Part shown: positions 31,241 to 40,829 of the stretch, piece after piece
Layout of the letters: each line of letters begins with the position of its first letter
How positions within the stretch are numbered: position 1 is the first letter of the stretch
NCBI GenBank assembly: GCA_003537575.1
Contig: DPRS01000025.1
Location: forward strand, 129,760-170,588
Length of the DNA: 40,829 bases
Source of the DNA: Oxalobacteraceae bacterium
Lineage (GTDB): Bacteria > Pseudomonadota > Gammaproteobacteria > Burkholderiales > Burkholderiaceae_D
Reading direction: 5' to 3'
The notes under the pieces: generated by a model
What the model saw: the letters and a program-made list of their open reading frames with translations, nothing else
What the model was told of the DNA's origin: nothing
Database searches by the model: none
Position numbers and translations under genes: made by a program

Positions 31241-31461
31241 CCGTGGAATGCACGTCTTTCGTTTCCCACCTGCCGGCGCAATAAAAATTATCAATAATTA
31301 ACAATTAAGCCTTACATAGTTGTGCCAGAACAATGCAAAGTGTGTCGATTCGCACACTGATTACTTAACAAAAATTCACAATACCTTTACAAATCAGATG
31401 CCTATAGGCATCATCTAACGCTACTTGGATGATTCTCTGGTAATTTCAGTACAGCAACCTT
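31241..31461 (+). other. AT-rich intergenic region before pilB with perfect palindrome
   Basis: This stretch is visibly AT-rich compared with its surroundings and has no gene. It contains a perfect 16-bp palindrome GATGCCTATAGGCATC (31397-31412), about 50 bp before the pilB start, and an imperfect hairpin at 31339-31358. The palindrome could be a regulator site for pilB or a scar at the island border. No confident promoter was found. Confidence 0.5.
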
Positions 31462-33189
31462 ATGGCGGCAGTTTTCCCTAATACGGTTTCCAGCACGGCA
31501 ATGCCTGCCTTGGGGAGGGTATTGCTTCATGCTGGACATATTTCTGCTCAGCAAATTGACGCTTTAACCAAGCGTGTTCAAACTGAAAAAATACAATTCA
31601 TTGATGCCTTGATACAAAGCGGCCATATGGACGCCCGTAGCCTGGCTGCTTTTTGTTCGGAAACATTTGCTTGTCCAGTCCTGGACATCGCAAGTTTTAG
31701 CCTGAATACCCGCCCGGAAGGCTTGATCGATGCCAAGCTGATGCAAAACCAGCGCGTCATCGCCCTGGGCAAGCGCGGCAATAAAATCTCGGTAGCGATT
31801 TCCGATCCGACCAATACACAAGCACTGGACCAGATCAAGTTCCAGACGCAAATGTCGGTCGAGCCGATCATTGTCGAACACCCGGCATTGCTGCAACTGA
31901 TCGAAAAACTTGGGCAGAGCGCCGAGCAGAATCTCAATGAATTGATCGGTGACGATCTGGATATCGATTTTGCCGATGTCGATACCACCACCGCCGTCGA
32001 AAGCGGGCCGAGCACCGATATCGATGATGCTCCGGTCGTCCGCTTCCTGCAGAAAATCCTGATCGATGCCATCAACTCGGGCGCATCGGACCTGCACTTT
32101 GAACCGTTCGAAAAGTTTTACCGCATCCGCCTGCGCGTCGACGGCGTCTTGAAGGAAGTCGCGCAACCACCTCTGGCAATCAAGGAAAAACTGGCGTCGC
32201 GCATCAAGGTCATTTCCAAGCTGGACATCTCGGAAAAGCGCGTGCCGCAGGATGGCCGCATGAAGCTGGTAGTATCGAAGACCAAGTCGATCGACTTCCG
32301 CGTCAGCACCCTGCCGACGCTGTTCGGCGAAAAGATCGTCATGCGTATTCTGGACGCGACGCAGGCGCAGATGGGTATCGATGCCCTCGGTTACGATCCG
32401 GACCAGAAAGAAATCCTGCTCCAGGCGATCGAGCGGCCCTACGGCATGGTGCTGGTGACGGGACCGACCGGTTCCGGCAAGACGGTGTCGCTGTACACCT
32501 GCCTGAATATCCTGAACAAGCCGGGCATCAATATCTCGACTGCGGAAGATCCTGCCGAAATCAATTTGCCAGGCGTAAACCAGGTCAATGTCAATGACCG
32601 TGCCGGCCTGACTTTTCCCGTGGCGCTGAAGGCTTTCCTGCGCCAGGATCCCGACATCATCATGGTGGGTGAAATTCGCGACCTGGAAACGGCGGATATC
32701 GCCATCAAGGCGGCGCAAACCGGTCACATGGTGTTTTCCACCCTGCATACCAACGATGCGCCGGCGACGCTAACGCGCCTGATGAACATGGGGGTGGCTC
32801 CCTTCAATATCGCTTCCTCCGTGATTCTGATTACGGCGCAGCGCCTGGCGCGACGCCTGTGCTCCTGCAAGCAGCCGACCACCATTCCGGAAGAGGCCCT
32901 GCTGGAAGCCGGCTTCAAGGAAGAAGAAATCGATGGCAGCTGGCAGCCCTACAAGCCTGTTGGCTGCGAGCGCTGCAGCGGCAGCGGTTACAAGGGCCGT
33001 GTCGGCATTTACCAGGTGATGCCGATTTCCGAAGAAATCGAACGCATCATTCTCACGCATGGCACCGCCCTGGAGATCGAAGAACAATCTCGGCGCGAAG
33101 GCATCAGGACCTTGCGCGAATCCGGCCTGGTCAAGGTCAGACTGGGCTTGACCAGCCTGGAAGAAGTCCTGGGCTGCACCAACCAATGA
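31462..33189 (+). CDS. pilB: Type IV pilus assembly ATPase PilB
   Basis: This cytoplasmic hexameric ATPase powers pilus extension. The 575-residue product has a GspE N-terminal domain (ALGRVLLHAGHISAQQ, 16-31), Walker A GPTGSGKT near 334-341, an Asp box DGRMKL, Walker B-containing DIIMVGEIRD, and the zinc tetracysteine CSC...CERC near 470-515. The length is standard. No obvious ribosome site lies before 31462. An ATG at 31501 is an alternative start. It is the first gene of pilB-pilC-pilD-coaE and starts the conserved chromosome right of the island. Confidence 0.95.
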   Translation: MAAVFPNTVSSTAMPALGRVLLHAGHISAQQIDALTKRVQTEKIQFIDALIQSGHMDARSLAAFCSETFACPVLDIASFSLNTRPEGLIDAKLMQNQRVIALGKRGNKISVAISDPTNTQALDQIKFQTQMSVEPIIVEHPALLQLIEKLGQSAEQNLNELIGDDLDIDFADVDTTTAVESGPSTDIDDAPVVRFLQKILIDAINSGASDLHFEPFEKFYRIRLRVDGVLKEVAQPPLAIKEKLASRIKVISKLDISEKRVPQDGRMKLVVSKTKSIDFRVSTLPTLFGEKIVMRILDATQAQMGIDALGYDPDQKEILLQAIERPYGMVLVTGPTGSGKTVSLYTCLNILNKPGINISTAEDPAEINLPGVNQVNVNDRAGLTFPVALKAFLRQDPDIIMVGEIRDLETADIAIKAAQTGHMVFSTLHTNDAPATLTRLMNMGVAPFNIASSVILITAQRLARRLCSCKQPTTIPEEALLEAGFKEEEIDGSWQPYKPVGCERCSGSGYKGRVGIYQVMPISEEIERIILTHGTALEIEEQSRREGIRTLRESGLVKVRLGLTSLEEVLGCTNQ

Positions 33190-33206
33190 TACAGAGGGGA
33201 TAAAGC

Positions 33207-34439
33207 ATGGCCACAGCCGCACGCAAGACCGCAGTCTCGGGGCAGCCGAAAGAAATTGTCTATGTCTGGCAAGGCAAGGACCGGCAAGGCAAGCTTGTCC
33301 AGGGCGAGATGCGCGCCAATAGCGAAACGATCGTCAATGCCAGCTTGCGCCGGCAAGGCATCATGGTAACCAAGGTCAAGAAGCGATCCTTCAGCAGCGG
33401 CAAGAAGATCACTGACAAGGACATCACGCTCTTTACCCGGCAGCTGGCGACCATGATGAAAGCGGGCGTGCCGCTTCTGCAATCCTTCGAAATCGTCGCC
33501 AAGGGGCATGCCAACCCTTCCGTGGCCAAGCTGCTGATGGATATCCGCGGCGATGTCGAAACCGGCACCAGCCTGAACCAGGCTTTCCGCAAGTATCCGC
33601 TGTATTTCGATGCGCTTTTCTGCAACCTGGTTAGTGCTGGTGAGCAGGCGGGTATTCTGGAAGACTTGCTCACGCGACTGGCAATCTATAAGGAAAAAAC
33701 CCTGGCGATCAAGGCGAAGATCAAGTCGGCCTTGTTTTATCCGATTTCGATTATCGTGGTCGCGTTTGTCGTTACGGCAGTCATCATGATTTGGGTGGTA
33801 CCCGCGTTCAAGGAAGTCTTTGCCAGTTTCGGCGCCGATTTGCCGGCGCCAACCTTGATAGTGATGGCGATCTCGGATTTCTTCGTCGCCTACTGGTACC
33901 TGATATTCGGCGGTTTGTTTGCTGTAATCTATCTTTTCTTCCAATCCTGGAAACGGTCGCCCAAGGTTCAGCACTTCATGGATCGCACCTTGCTGAAACT
34001 ACCCATTTTCGGCGACGTGATCCGCAAAGCGACCATCGCGCGCTGGTCCAGGACGCTGGCCACCATGTTTGCCGCTGGCGTGCCGCTGGTCGAATCGCTG
34101 GACTCGGTAGGCGGCGCCTCGGGCAATGCCGTCTATGTCGACGCCACCAAGAGAATTCAGACCGAGGTCAGCACCGGCACCAGCCTGACCTCCGCTATGC
34201 AGAACGCCAACGTATTCCCGGCCATGGTCACGCAAATGGTGGCAATTGGCGAAGAATCCGGCGCGCTAGACTCCATGCTGGGCAAGGTCGCAGATTTTTA
34301 TGAGGCAGAAGTCGATGAGGCTGTCGCCTCTCTTTCCAGCCTGATGGAGCCGATGATCATGGCTTTCCTCGGCGTTGTCATTGGTGGCCTGGTGGTCGCC
34401 ATGTACCTGCCGATCTTCAAACTGGGCGCCGTCGTCTGA
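33207..34439 (+). CDS. pilC: Type IV pilus inner-membrane platform protein PilC
   Basis: This platform protein couples PilB to pilin assembly. The 410-residue product has two GspF/T2SSF repeats. The first is around FTRQLATMMKAGVPLLQSFEI (near 75-95) with membrane helices around 175-200 and 215-245. The second is around RTLATMFAAGVPLVESLDS, with a final helix GVVIGGLVVAMYLPIFKLG. Residues before 60 have the YVWQGKDRQGKLVQGE start seen in PilC. Its stop overlaps the pilD start (TGATG). Confidence 0.96.
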   Translation: MATAARKTAVSGQPKEIVYVWQGKDRQGKLVQGEMRANSETIVNASLRRQGIMVTKVKKRSFSSGKKITDKDITLFTRQLATMMKAGVPLLQSFEIVAKGHANPSVAKLLMDIRGDVETGTSLNQAFRKYPLYFDALFCNLVSAGEQAGILEDLLTRLAIYKEKTLAIKAKIKSALFYPISIIVVAFVVTAVIMIWVVPAFKEVFASFGADLPAPTLIVMAISDFFVAYWYLIFGGLFAVIYLFFQSWKRSPKVQHFMDRTLLKLPIFGDVIRKATIARWSRTLATMFAAGVPLVESLDSVGGASGNAVYVDATKRIQTEVSTGTSLTSAMQNANVFPAMVTQMVAIGEESGALDSMLGKVADFYEAEVDEAVASLSSLMEPMIMAFLGVVIGGLVVAMYLPIFKLGAVV

Positions 34440-35305
34440 TGTGGGATATTCTCTTGTTCGCGGCGCCAGGCAGCTTGCCTAGCGCCGCCGTAGCCGGCAT
34501 TCTCGGGCTGCTGATCGGCAGTTTCCTGAATGTCGTGATTCATCGCCTGCCGAAGATGATGCAGCGCGAATCCGACAATTATGTCGCCCATGAGAGCGGC
34601 AAGCCACTGCCGCACCAGGACCGCTACGACCTCGTCATGCCGCGCTCGGCATGCCCTCACTGTGGCCATGCCATCACGGCCTGGGAAAACATCCCGGTTA
34701 TCAGCTATCTGGCCTTGCGCGGCAAATGCATCTCCTGCAAGGCGCCGATCTCGCCGCGCTATCCGGCGGTCGAACTGCTGACCGGCGCGCTGTCGTTTTA
34801 CCTGGTCTGGCATTTCGGCAGCGGCGCCGCAGGCCTCGGCAGCCTGCTGTTCGCCTGGCTGCTGATCGCCATGACCTTCATCGATGCCGATACCCAGTTA
34901 CTGCCGGACGACCTCACCTATCCGTTACTGTGGGCCGGCTTGCTGATCAATCTGCAGGGGACCTTCGTGCCGCTGGCGGATGCCGTCATCGGCGCTGCCG
35001 CTGGTTATCTTGTACTATGGTCAGTATATTGGCTGTTCAAACTGGCAACCGGCAAGGAAGGCATGGGCTACGGCGATTTCAAGCTGCTGGCGGCGCTGGG
35101 TGCCTGGCTCGGCTGGAAGATGCTGCCGGTGATTATCCTGCTGTCGTCGCTGGTGGGTGCGGTGGTCGGCATCGCCCTGATCGTGTTCAGCAGACATGGC
35201 CGCGAAAAACCGATTCCCTTTGGTCCTTACCTGGCTGCAGCGGGCATGATCGCGATGCTGTATGGAAGCGCCATTACTGAAGCTTATCTCGATTATTTAT
35301 TCTGA
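34439..35305 (+). CDS. pilD: Prepilin peptidase/N-methyltransferase PilD
   Basis: It cleaves and N-methylates type IV prepilins at the inner membrane. The 288-residue product has the zinc tetracysteine C72-C75...C97-C100, several membrane helices, and the two catalytic aspartate regions DADTQLLPDDL and GYGDFKLL. The length and order (pilB-pilC-pilD) are standard. Start and stop codons overlap with pilC, so the genes are translationally coupled. Confidence 0.97.
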   Translation: MWDILLFAAPGSLPSAAVAGILGLLIGSFLNVVIHRLPKMMQRESDNYVAHESGKPLPHQDRYDLVMPRSACPHCGHAITAWENIPVISYLALRGKCISCKAPISPRYPAVELLTGALSFYLVWHFGSGAAGLGSLLFAWLLIAMTFIDADTQLLPDDLTYPLLWAGLLINLQGTFVPLADAVIGAAAGYLVLWSVYWLFKLATGKEGMGYGDFKLLAALGAWLGWKMLPVIILLSSLVGAVVGIALIVFSRHGREKPIPFGPYLAAAGMIAMLYGSAITEAYLDYLF

Positions 35306-35311
35306 ATAACA

Positions 35312-35929
35312 ATGACTGCTGCGGCATTTACTGTGGGTTTGACCGGAGGCATTGGCTCCGGCAAAACCACCGTGGCCAATATGTTTGCCGCCCGCGGCGC
35401 AGCCATCATCGACACCGACCAGATTGCCCATGAATTGACCCGCCCGGGAGGCATTGCCATACCGGCCATTGCCGCGCAATTCGGATCGGATTTCATTGCC
35501 TCCACCGGCGCGCTGGACCGTTCCCGCATGCGCGATGCGGTATTTGCCGACCCGGCCGCAAAACGCCGACTGGAAGCCATCCTCCATCCTCTGATCAGGA
35601 GCGAATGCGAGCGGGCGGCGCAACAGGCGCAGGGGCCTTATCTGATCCTGGTGGTGCCACTGCTGGTCGAATCGGGAAACTGGAAACAGCGCGTATCGCG
35701 GGTGCTGGTGGTCGATTGCCCTGAACAGCAGCAAATAATGCGCGTCATGGACCGCAACGGCTTGAGCGAAGCCCAGGTGCACGCCATCATGGCAAGCCAG
35801 GCCACGCGGGAGCAGCGTCTGGCAGCTGCCGATGACGTGCTCTCCAATACAGAAGAAACGGCAGCGCTGGAGCCGCAGGTGGAACGCTTGCATGCCTTGT
35901 ATTGCCATATGGCCCGGCAGATATCTTAA
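35312..35929 (+). CDS. coaE: Dephospho-CoA kinase
   Basis: It performs the last step of coenzyme A synthesis, phosphorylating dephospho-CoA. The 205-residue product starts with the P-loop GLTGGIGSGKTT. It has DTDQIAHELTRPG, LHPLIRSE and LVVPLLVESG, all typical CoaE segments. It lies six bp downstream of pilD, the usual proteobacterial arrangement. Confidence 0.97.
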   Translation: MTAAAFTVGLTGGIGSGKTTVANMFAARGAAIIDTDQIAHELTRPGGIAIPAIAAQFGSDFIASTGALDRSRMRDAVFADPAAKRRLEAILHPLIRSECERAAQQAQGPYLILVVPLLVESGNWKQRVSRVLVVDCPEQQQIMRVMDRNGLSEAQVHAIMASQATREQRLAAADDVLSNTEETAALEPQVERLHALYCHMARQIS

Positions 35930-36016
35930 AAAAAATGATGCGGCATTTGTAATTTTGCGCAGCTTCATTCAGAATCTCTATCTATTAGGCCGGCACAACT
36001 TTAAGAGGATGCTACT

Positions 36017-36772
36017 TTGATCGTTTACGAATACCCTTTCAACGAGCGTATTCGCACCTTGTTGCGGCTGGAAGACCTGTACGAGAAATTCAATTTCTTC
36101 TTTCACCAGCCACATCCATTGCAGCATCACGCCGCGCTGGCGACGATTTTCGAAATGCTCGAAGTCGCCGGCCGAGCCGACCTGAAATCCGACTTGCTGC
36201 AGGAGCTCGAACGGCAAAAACAAGCCCTGCTCGGCTTCAGGTCGAATCCCAATGTCCAGGCCGACATGCTTAACGCGATTCTGGATGAGGTCGACCGCAC
36301 TAGCAGCGCGCTGATGGCATCACAAGGCAAGACCGGCCAGAACGTGCGGGAAAATGAGTGGCTGATGAGCATCCGCGGCCGCACCATCATCCCGGGCGGC
36401 GCCTGCGAATTCGATCTACCTTCCTACTACGCCTGGCAACACCACTCGCCGGAAGCGCGCAGCGCCGATATCGCCGCCTGGTTCGCGCCGTTGGCGCCGC
36501 TGTTTGGTGCCATCTCGCTGGTGTTGCGGCTATTGCGGGAATCCGGCCGTCCAACGAAGATGATTGCGCAGGCCGGCAGCTATCAGCAGATGTTGCAAGG
36601 CAAGTCCTATCAGATGCTGCGCCTGAATATCGACGAAAGCCTCGGAGCCATCCCGGAGATTTCGGCCAATAAGTATATGCTGTGGGTACGCTTCACTTCA
36701 CAGGATGGCGACATGAAACCCAGGCCGCTGGAAACCGATGTACCCTTCGATCTGACTTTGTGTAACTTCTGA
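36017..36772 (+). CDS. zapD: Cell division protein ZapD
   Basis: ZapD cross-links FtsZ filaments at the division ring. The 251-residue product fits the family (DUF1342): YEYPFNERIRTLLRLEDL at the N-terminus, IPGGACEFDLPSYYAW-like TIIPGGACEFDLPSYY, and a C-terminal beta-rich part. The TTG at 36017 is taken as start. It has AGAGGA upstream and gives the family N-terminus, and the nearby ATG (36009) is out of frame. Confidence 0.93.
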   Translation: MIVYEYPFNERIRTLLRLEDLYEKFNFFFHQPHPLQHHAALATIFEMLEVAGRADLKSDLLQELERQKQALLGFRSNPNVQADMLNAILDEVDRTSSALMASQGKTGQNVRENEWLMSIRGRTIIPGGACEFDLPSYYAWQHHSPEARSADIAAWFAPLAPLFGAISLVLRLLRESGRPTKMIAQAGSYQQMLQGKSYQMLRLNIDESLGAIPEISANKYMLWVRFTSQDGDMKPRPLETDVPFDLTLCNF

Positions 36773-36786
36773 ATTTCGGATTGCTT

Positions 36787-36963
36787 ATGGCTGCGACAGT
36801 AAATTGCCCGACATGCGGCAAAAAAGTCGAGTGGATCGAGAAAAACAAATTCCGGCCGTTTTGCTCGGAACGCTGCAAACAAATCGATCTGGGCGCCTGG
36901 GCGGAAGAAAAATATTCGATTCCGGCAGTAAATCCACCGAAGGATTTGGACGACGAGGAATAA
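36787..36963 (+). CDS. yacG: DNA gyrase inhibitor / zinc-ribbon protein YacG
   Basis: This 58-residue zinc protein has CPTCGKK and FCSERCKQIDLG (four Cys), followed by WAEEKYSIP, the signature of YacG. The E. coli homologue binds and inhibits GyrB. The start at 36787 is the ATG two codons inside a longer TTG reading. It lies 14 bp downstream of zapD, a classic coaE-zapD-yacG order. Confidence 0.95.
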   Translation: MAATVNCPTCGKKVEWIEKNKFRPFCSERCKQIDLGAWAEEKYSIPAVNPPKDLDDEE

Positions 36964-37055
36964 ATCGGTCACACGCCGGCAGCTCGCGTCGAGTTCAAGG
37001 GAAATTCAGGAAATATACTGGAGGCCAGCCTGCCAGCCAGCCTGGCCAGTGGCAT

Positions 37056-37466
37056 TCAGCCGCTGTAGCGCACTTTATCCAGCCATTCCAGCAAAGGAAT
37101 CGTGGCAGGCAGGATCGGCTCCAACTCGATGCTTCCCTGCCAGGCGAATGCCTGGCCTTCCAGGCTTTGCGGCTCGCCGCGCCATTCCCGGCTGATAAAA
37201 AAGTGCAAGTGCACATGGGCGTGCGGATAGACATGTTCGACGCCGCACCAGGGTTCGGCCGTCAGAATTTCAATCCCCAACTCTTCTACGAACTCTCTTT
37301 TCAGCGCAGCGGCGACGGACTCCCCTGGTTCAACCTTACCGCCCGGGAATTCCCAATAGCCGGCATAGGGTTTGCCCGGCGGCCGCTGGGCAAACAGGAT
37401 GTCGCCATTCGGCTTCATCAGGATACCGACCGCCACATCGATGGGCGCGGGAGTGGATTGCTGCAT
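37056..37466 (-). CDS. mutT: MutT-type Nudix hydrolase (8-oxo-dGTP diphosphatase)
   Basis: It removes oxidised dGTP from the nucleotide pool. The 136-residue product has an intact Nudix box (GGKVEPGES then REFVEELGI, about residues 38-60) after a QRPPGKPYAGYWEFP segment typical of MutT. ATG 37466 was chosen over a TTG one codon upstream. It is convergent with yacG. The 92-bp gap between them has a GGCCAG...CTGGCC inverted repeat (37023-37047) without a T run. Confidence 0.92.
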   Translation of the reverse strand: MQQSTPAPIDVAVGILMKPNGDILFAQRPPGKPYAGYWEFPGGKVEPGESVAAALKREFVEELGIEILTAEPWCGVEHVYPHAHVHLHFFISREWRGEPQSLEGQAFAWQGSIELEPILPATIPLLEWLDKVRYSG

Positions 37467-37487
37467 CAATTTGTCCGGAGGCGGCGC

Positions 37488-38354
37488 TCAGGCCTGGTTG
37501 CGGCCGGCGCAATCGCGGGCGAATTGCCAGGCCACCCGTCCTGAGCGCGAACCCCGCTGCAGCGCCCAGCGCAATGCATCCGGACGGGCTGCCTCGATTT
37601 GTTCGGCATTGCAGCCGAAATGGGCAAGCCAGTGGGCGACGATGTCGAGGTAATCGTCCTGCTTGAACGAGTAAAACGATACCCACAGGCCGAAGCGCTC
37701 GGAAAGCGATATCTTTTCCTCGACCGTTTCGCCCGGATGCAGGTCACCGTCGTCGCCATGCGTGTAGCCGGCATTGTCCGACATGCGTTCCGGCATCAGA
37801 TGGCGGCGGTTCGAGGTCGCATAGATAAGCACATTATCCGATTGCGCCGAGATGCTGCCGTCCAGCGCCACCTTCAGCGCCTTGTAGCCGCCCTCGCCCT
37901 CTTCGAAGGAAAGGTCGTCGCAAAAGATGACGAAGCGCTCCGGCCTGTCTGCCACCAGCTCGACGATATCGGCCAGATCCGCCAGGTCCGACTTGTCGAC
38001 CTCGATTAGGCGCAAGCCCTGCGCCGCAAACTGGTTCAGGCAAGCCTTGATCAGCGAAGACTTGCCGGTGCCGCGCGCGCCGGTCAGCAAGACATTGTTG
38101 GCCGGCTTGCCTTCGACGAACTGGCGGGTATTCTGCTCGATCTGCTCTTTTTGCGGCCCGATATGATGCAGGTCGGACAGGCGAATCGGCGAAGCGTGCA
38201 TCACCGCCTGCAGATGGCCGCGCCCGCCCGTCTTGCGCCAGCGCCAGGCATGCGCCAGCTGCCAGTCCGGCGCCGCATGCGGCGCCGGCAGCATTGTCTC
38301 CAGCCGCTCCAGCAAGGCTTCGGCGCGCGTCAGGAATTGTTCCAGTTGCGTCAT
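37488..38354 (-). CDS. ATP-binding protein of the DUF815 family (AAA+)
   Basis: The 288-residue product has a Walker A motif GARGTGKSS near 93-101, Walker B-like FVIFCDDLSFE, and a sensor-type ATSNRRHLMPERM followed by the DUF815 motif EEKISLSERFGLW. The family is conserved next to mutT and argJ in betaproteobacteria. Its cellular role is undefined. It lies downstream of argJ with 45 bp between, and 21 bp upstream of mutT. Confidence 0.9.
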   Translation of the reverse strand: MTQLEQFLTRAEALLERLETMLPAPHAAPDWQLAHAWRWRKTGGRGHLQAVMHASPIRLSDLHHIGPQKEQIEQNTRQFVEGKPANNVLLTGARGTGKSSLIKACLNQFAAQGLRLIEVDKSDLADLADIVELVADRPERFVIFCDDLSFEEGEGGYKALKVALDGSISAQSDNVLIYATSNRRHLMPERMSDNAGYTHGDDGDLHPGETVEEKISLSERFGLWVSFYSFKQDDYLDIVAHWLAHFGCNAEQIEAARPDALRWALQRGSRSGRVAWQFARDCAGRNQA

Positions 38355-38369
38355 GCTCGTTTCTTTCTT

Positions 38370-38404
38370 CTCAGCTCCGGCTTAATTCTCAGCTCCGGCT
38401 TAAG
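38370..38404 (-). repeat. Short tandem duplication at the argJ 3' end
   Basis: CTCAGCTCCGGCTTAA occurs twice in a row on the plus strand, two bp apart, overlapping the argJ stop codon. It looks like a slippage duplication in the argJ-DUF815 spacer. No function is implied. Confidence 0.7.
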
Positions 38405-39638
38405 AACGGTAATCCGCGTTGATCGACACGTACTCGTGCGACAGGTCGCAAGTCCAGATGGTGGCCGTCGCGTCGCCGCGCGCCAGCTTCACGCGCACCG
38501 TGATTTCGCTTTGCTTCATCACGCGCTGGCCGTCTTCCTCGCGGTAATCGGGATTGCGCCCGCCATTCTTCGCCACCCAGACGTCATCCAGGTAGAGGTT
38601 CAGCTTGCTGACGTCGAGATCATCCACGCCGGCATAGCCGATCGCGGCGAGGATGCGGCCGAGATTGGGATCGGATGCAAAAAAAGCGGTCTTGACCAGC
38701 GGCGAGTGGCCAATCGAATAGGCGATCTTGCGGCATTCCTCGACCGTGCTGCCTTCCTCGACCGTCACGGTGATGAACTTGGTGGCGCCCTCGCCATCGC
38801 GCACGATCATCTGCGACAGTTCCTGCGACAGCCCGACCACCGCTTGCAGCAGGGCGGCATATTCGGGCGAGTCGATCTCGCCGACTTCCAGCGCGGCGGC
38901 GCCGGTGGCGACCAGCATGAAGGAATCGTTGGTCGAGGTATCGCCATCGATGGTGATGCAGTTGAAGGACTGGTCGGCAGCTTCCTTGACCATGTGCTCC
39001 AGCACCGGCTGCGCCACCCGGGCGTCGATCGCCATGAAGCCGAGCATGGTTGCCATGTTCGGCTTGATCATGCCGGCGCCCTTGCTGATGCCGGTCAGGG
39101 TAATCGTCACGCCATCGATGGTGACCGTGCGCGACGCTGCCTTCGGTTGCGTATCAGTGGTCATGATCGATTCGGCGGCGTTGTACCAGTTGTCTTCCTT
39201 CAGGTTGGCGATCGCCTGCGGCAAGCCAGCCTTGATGCGATCGACCGGCAAGGGCTCCAGGATCACGCCGGTGGAAAACGGCAGGATTTGCGATGCTTCG
39301 CAGCCCAGCAACTCGGCCAGGGCGGCGCAGGTGGCATTGGCATTCACCAGGCCGGCCTCGCCGGTGCCGGCATTGGCATTGCCGGTGTTGACCACCAGTG
39401 CGCGGATCGGCGAGTCCGAGATGCGCAAGGCTTCCAGGTGCGCCTTGCAGACCTGCACCGGGGCGGCGCAAAAACGGTTGGTGGTAAACACGCCGGCGAC
39501 GGTTGCGGTCGGCGCCAGCTTCATGACCAACAAATCCTTGCGGTTGGCCTTGCGCACGCCGGCTTCGGCGTAGCCGAGTTCGATGCCGGCAACTGGCTTC
39601 AGATTGGCGGGAACGGGAAGAGGAAGATTGACGGCCAT
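38400..39638 (-). CDS. argJ: Bifunctional ornithine acetyltransferase / N-acetylglutamate synthase
   Basis: It recycles the acetyl group between N-acetylornithine and glutamate in arginine synthesis. The 412-residue precursor self-cleaves before the Thr in KPNMATMLGF (near residue 190), which becomes the nucleophile. TTNRFCAAPV, NTGNANAGTG and SLTRDGEGATK-like VRDGEGATKF match the family. ATG 39638 gives MAVNLPLPVP. A TTG five codons upstream is less likely. Confidence 0.96.
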   Translation of the reverse strand: MAVNLPLPVPANLKPVAGIELGYAEAGVRKANRKDLLVMKLAPTATVAGVFTTNRFCAAPVQVCKAHLEALRISDSPIRALVVNTGNANAGTGEAGLVNANATCAALAELLGCEASQILPFSTGVILEPLPVDRIKAGLPQAIANLKEDNWYNAAESIMTTDTQPKAASRTVTIDGVTITLTGISKGAGMIKPNMATMLGFMAIDARVAQPVLEHMVKEAADQSFNCITIDGDTSTNDSFMLVATGAAALEVGEIDSPEYAALLQAVVGLSQELSQMIVRDGEGATKFITVTVEEGSTVEECRKIAYSIGHSPLVKTAFFASDPNLGRILAAIGYAGVDDLDVSKLNLYLDDVWVAKNGGRNPDYREEDGQRVMKQSEITVRVKLARGDATATIWTCDLSHEYVSINADYRS

Positions 39639-39699
39639 GGTTTCAGCTTTCAAAAATCAATAATGTTGGCGCCGCGGAAAATCGCGTGCGCCCAATGAA

Positions 39700-39723
39700 A
39701 TGAACCCGCGACAGCGGGTTCAT
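39700..39723 (-). terminator. Terminator hairpin after secA
   Basis: ATGAACCCGC, loop TGTC, GCGGGTTCAT on the minus strand forms a perfect 10-bp stem about 20 bp past the secA stop. A TTCATT follows (weak T run). Confidence 0.7.
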
Positions 39724-39743
39724 TTGACTATGCAAGCGCTTGT

Positions 39744-40829
<1,086 letters not shown>

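Noticed and set aside
30744..31304. 186-codon minus-strand open frame between araC and pilB
   Set aside because: It overlaps the IS relics read from the plus strand, has no family features or ribosome site, and its one hydrophobic stretch is internal.
36995..37055. Terminator between yacG and mutT
   Set aside because: The GGCCAG...CTGGCC inverted repeat has a large loop and no T run on either strand, so it is only mentioned under mutT.

Overview
The window reads as a chromosomal segment of a betaproteobacterium, order Burkholderiales, and most like the Oxalobacteraceae (Herbaspirillum/Collimonas/Herminiimonas type). The basis is the housekeeping order proB-obgE-rpmA-rplU / ispB-tRNA-Pro on the left and pilB-pilC-pilD-coaE-zapD-yacG / mutT-DUF815-argJ-secA on the right. 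From memory these two blocks lie close together in many Burkholderiales. The genus cannot be fixed by eye.

About 27 kb of accessory DNA (roughly 4.1-31.3 kb) separates the two blocks. It starts directly behind tRNA-Pro(CGG), where a decayed tyrosine-recombinase fragment lies (about 4150-4400). It ends before pilB in AT-rich DNA carrying insertion-sequence debris (an IS3-type orfB tail at 31110-31231). This is the layout of an old, immobilised genomic island. All its intact genes are on the minus strand.

The island encodes a catabolic system that I read as quinoline / 2-oxo-quinoline degradation by the coumarin route. The right part has a XylS/OxoS-type AraC regulator (29657-30655). Next comes a unit with a zinc-lobe MDR reductase, cupin, hemerythrin and SDR (26206-29242). 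The oxoO unit follows (18325-25808): a Rieske oxygenase recognisable as 2-oxo-1,2-dihydroquinoline 8-monooxygenase, an amidase, its BenC-type reductase OxoR, an altered M20-fold protein, an altered Asp/Glu-racemase-fold protein and a second amidase. A third unit (11721-18104) encodes YCF48, RND/MMPL, DUF1302 and DUF1329 envelope proteins, probably for substrate uptake or export. The last unit (4483-11538) is mhpB-mhpD-mhpF-mhpE-mhpC, a lipocalin-like protein, a second meta-cleavage hydrolase and a second, BphC-type extradiol dioxygenase. Together the genes would hydroxylate the 2-oxo-quinoline ring, remove the nitrogen, yield 3-(2,3-dihydroxyphenyl)propionate, and cleave it to central metabolites (pyruvate and acetyl-CoA, plus succinate). 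Neither mhpA nor a quinoline 2-oxidoreductase (qor) is present.

Regulation is partly visible. Two promoters (25914-25928 and 29394-29408) carry exact matches to the XylS-family half-site TGCA-N6-GGNTA, and a third (18182-18215) carries two near matches in tandem. Strong hairpins separate the units (26066-26102, 18261-18300, 11672-11693). Behind the intact araC gene lie two degenerate copies of its 3' end, each followed by a copy of the operator-bearing promoter. The regulator tail plus promoter has therefore been duplicated as a unit.

The least explained part is the amide/nitrogen module at 18.3-24.4 kb. There, two proteins of known folds have lost their family's catalytic residues. They are candidates for the poorly defined step that removes the ring nitrogen.
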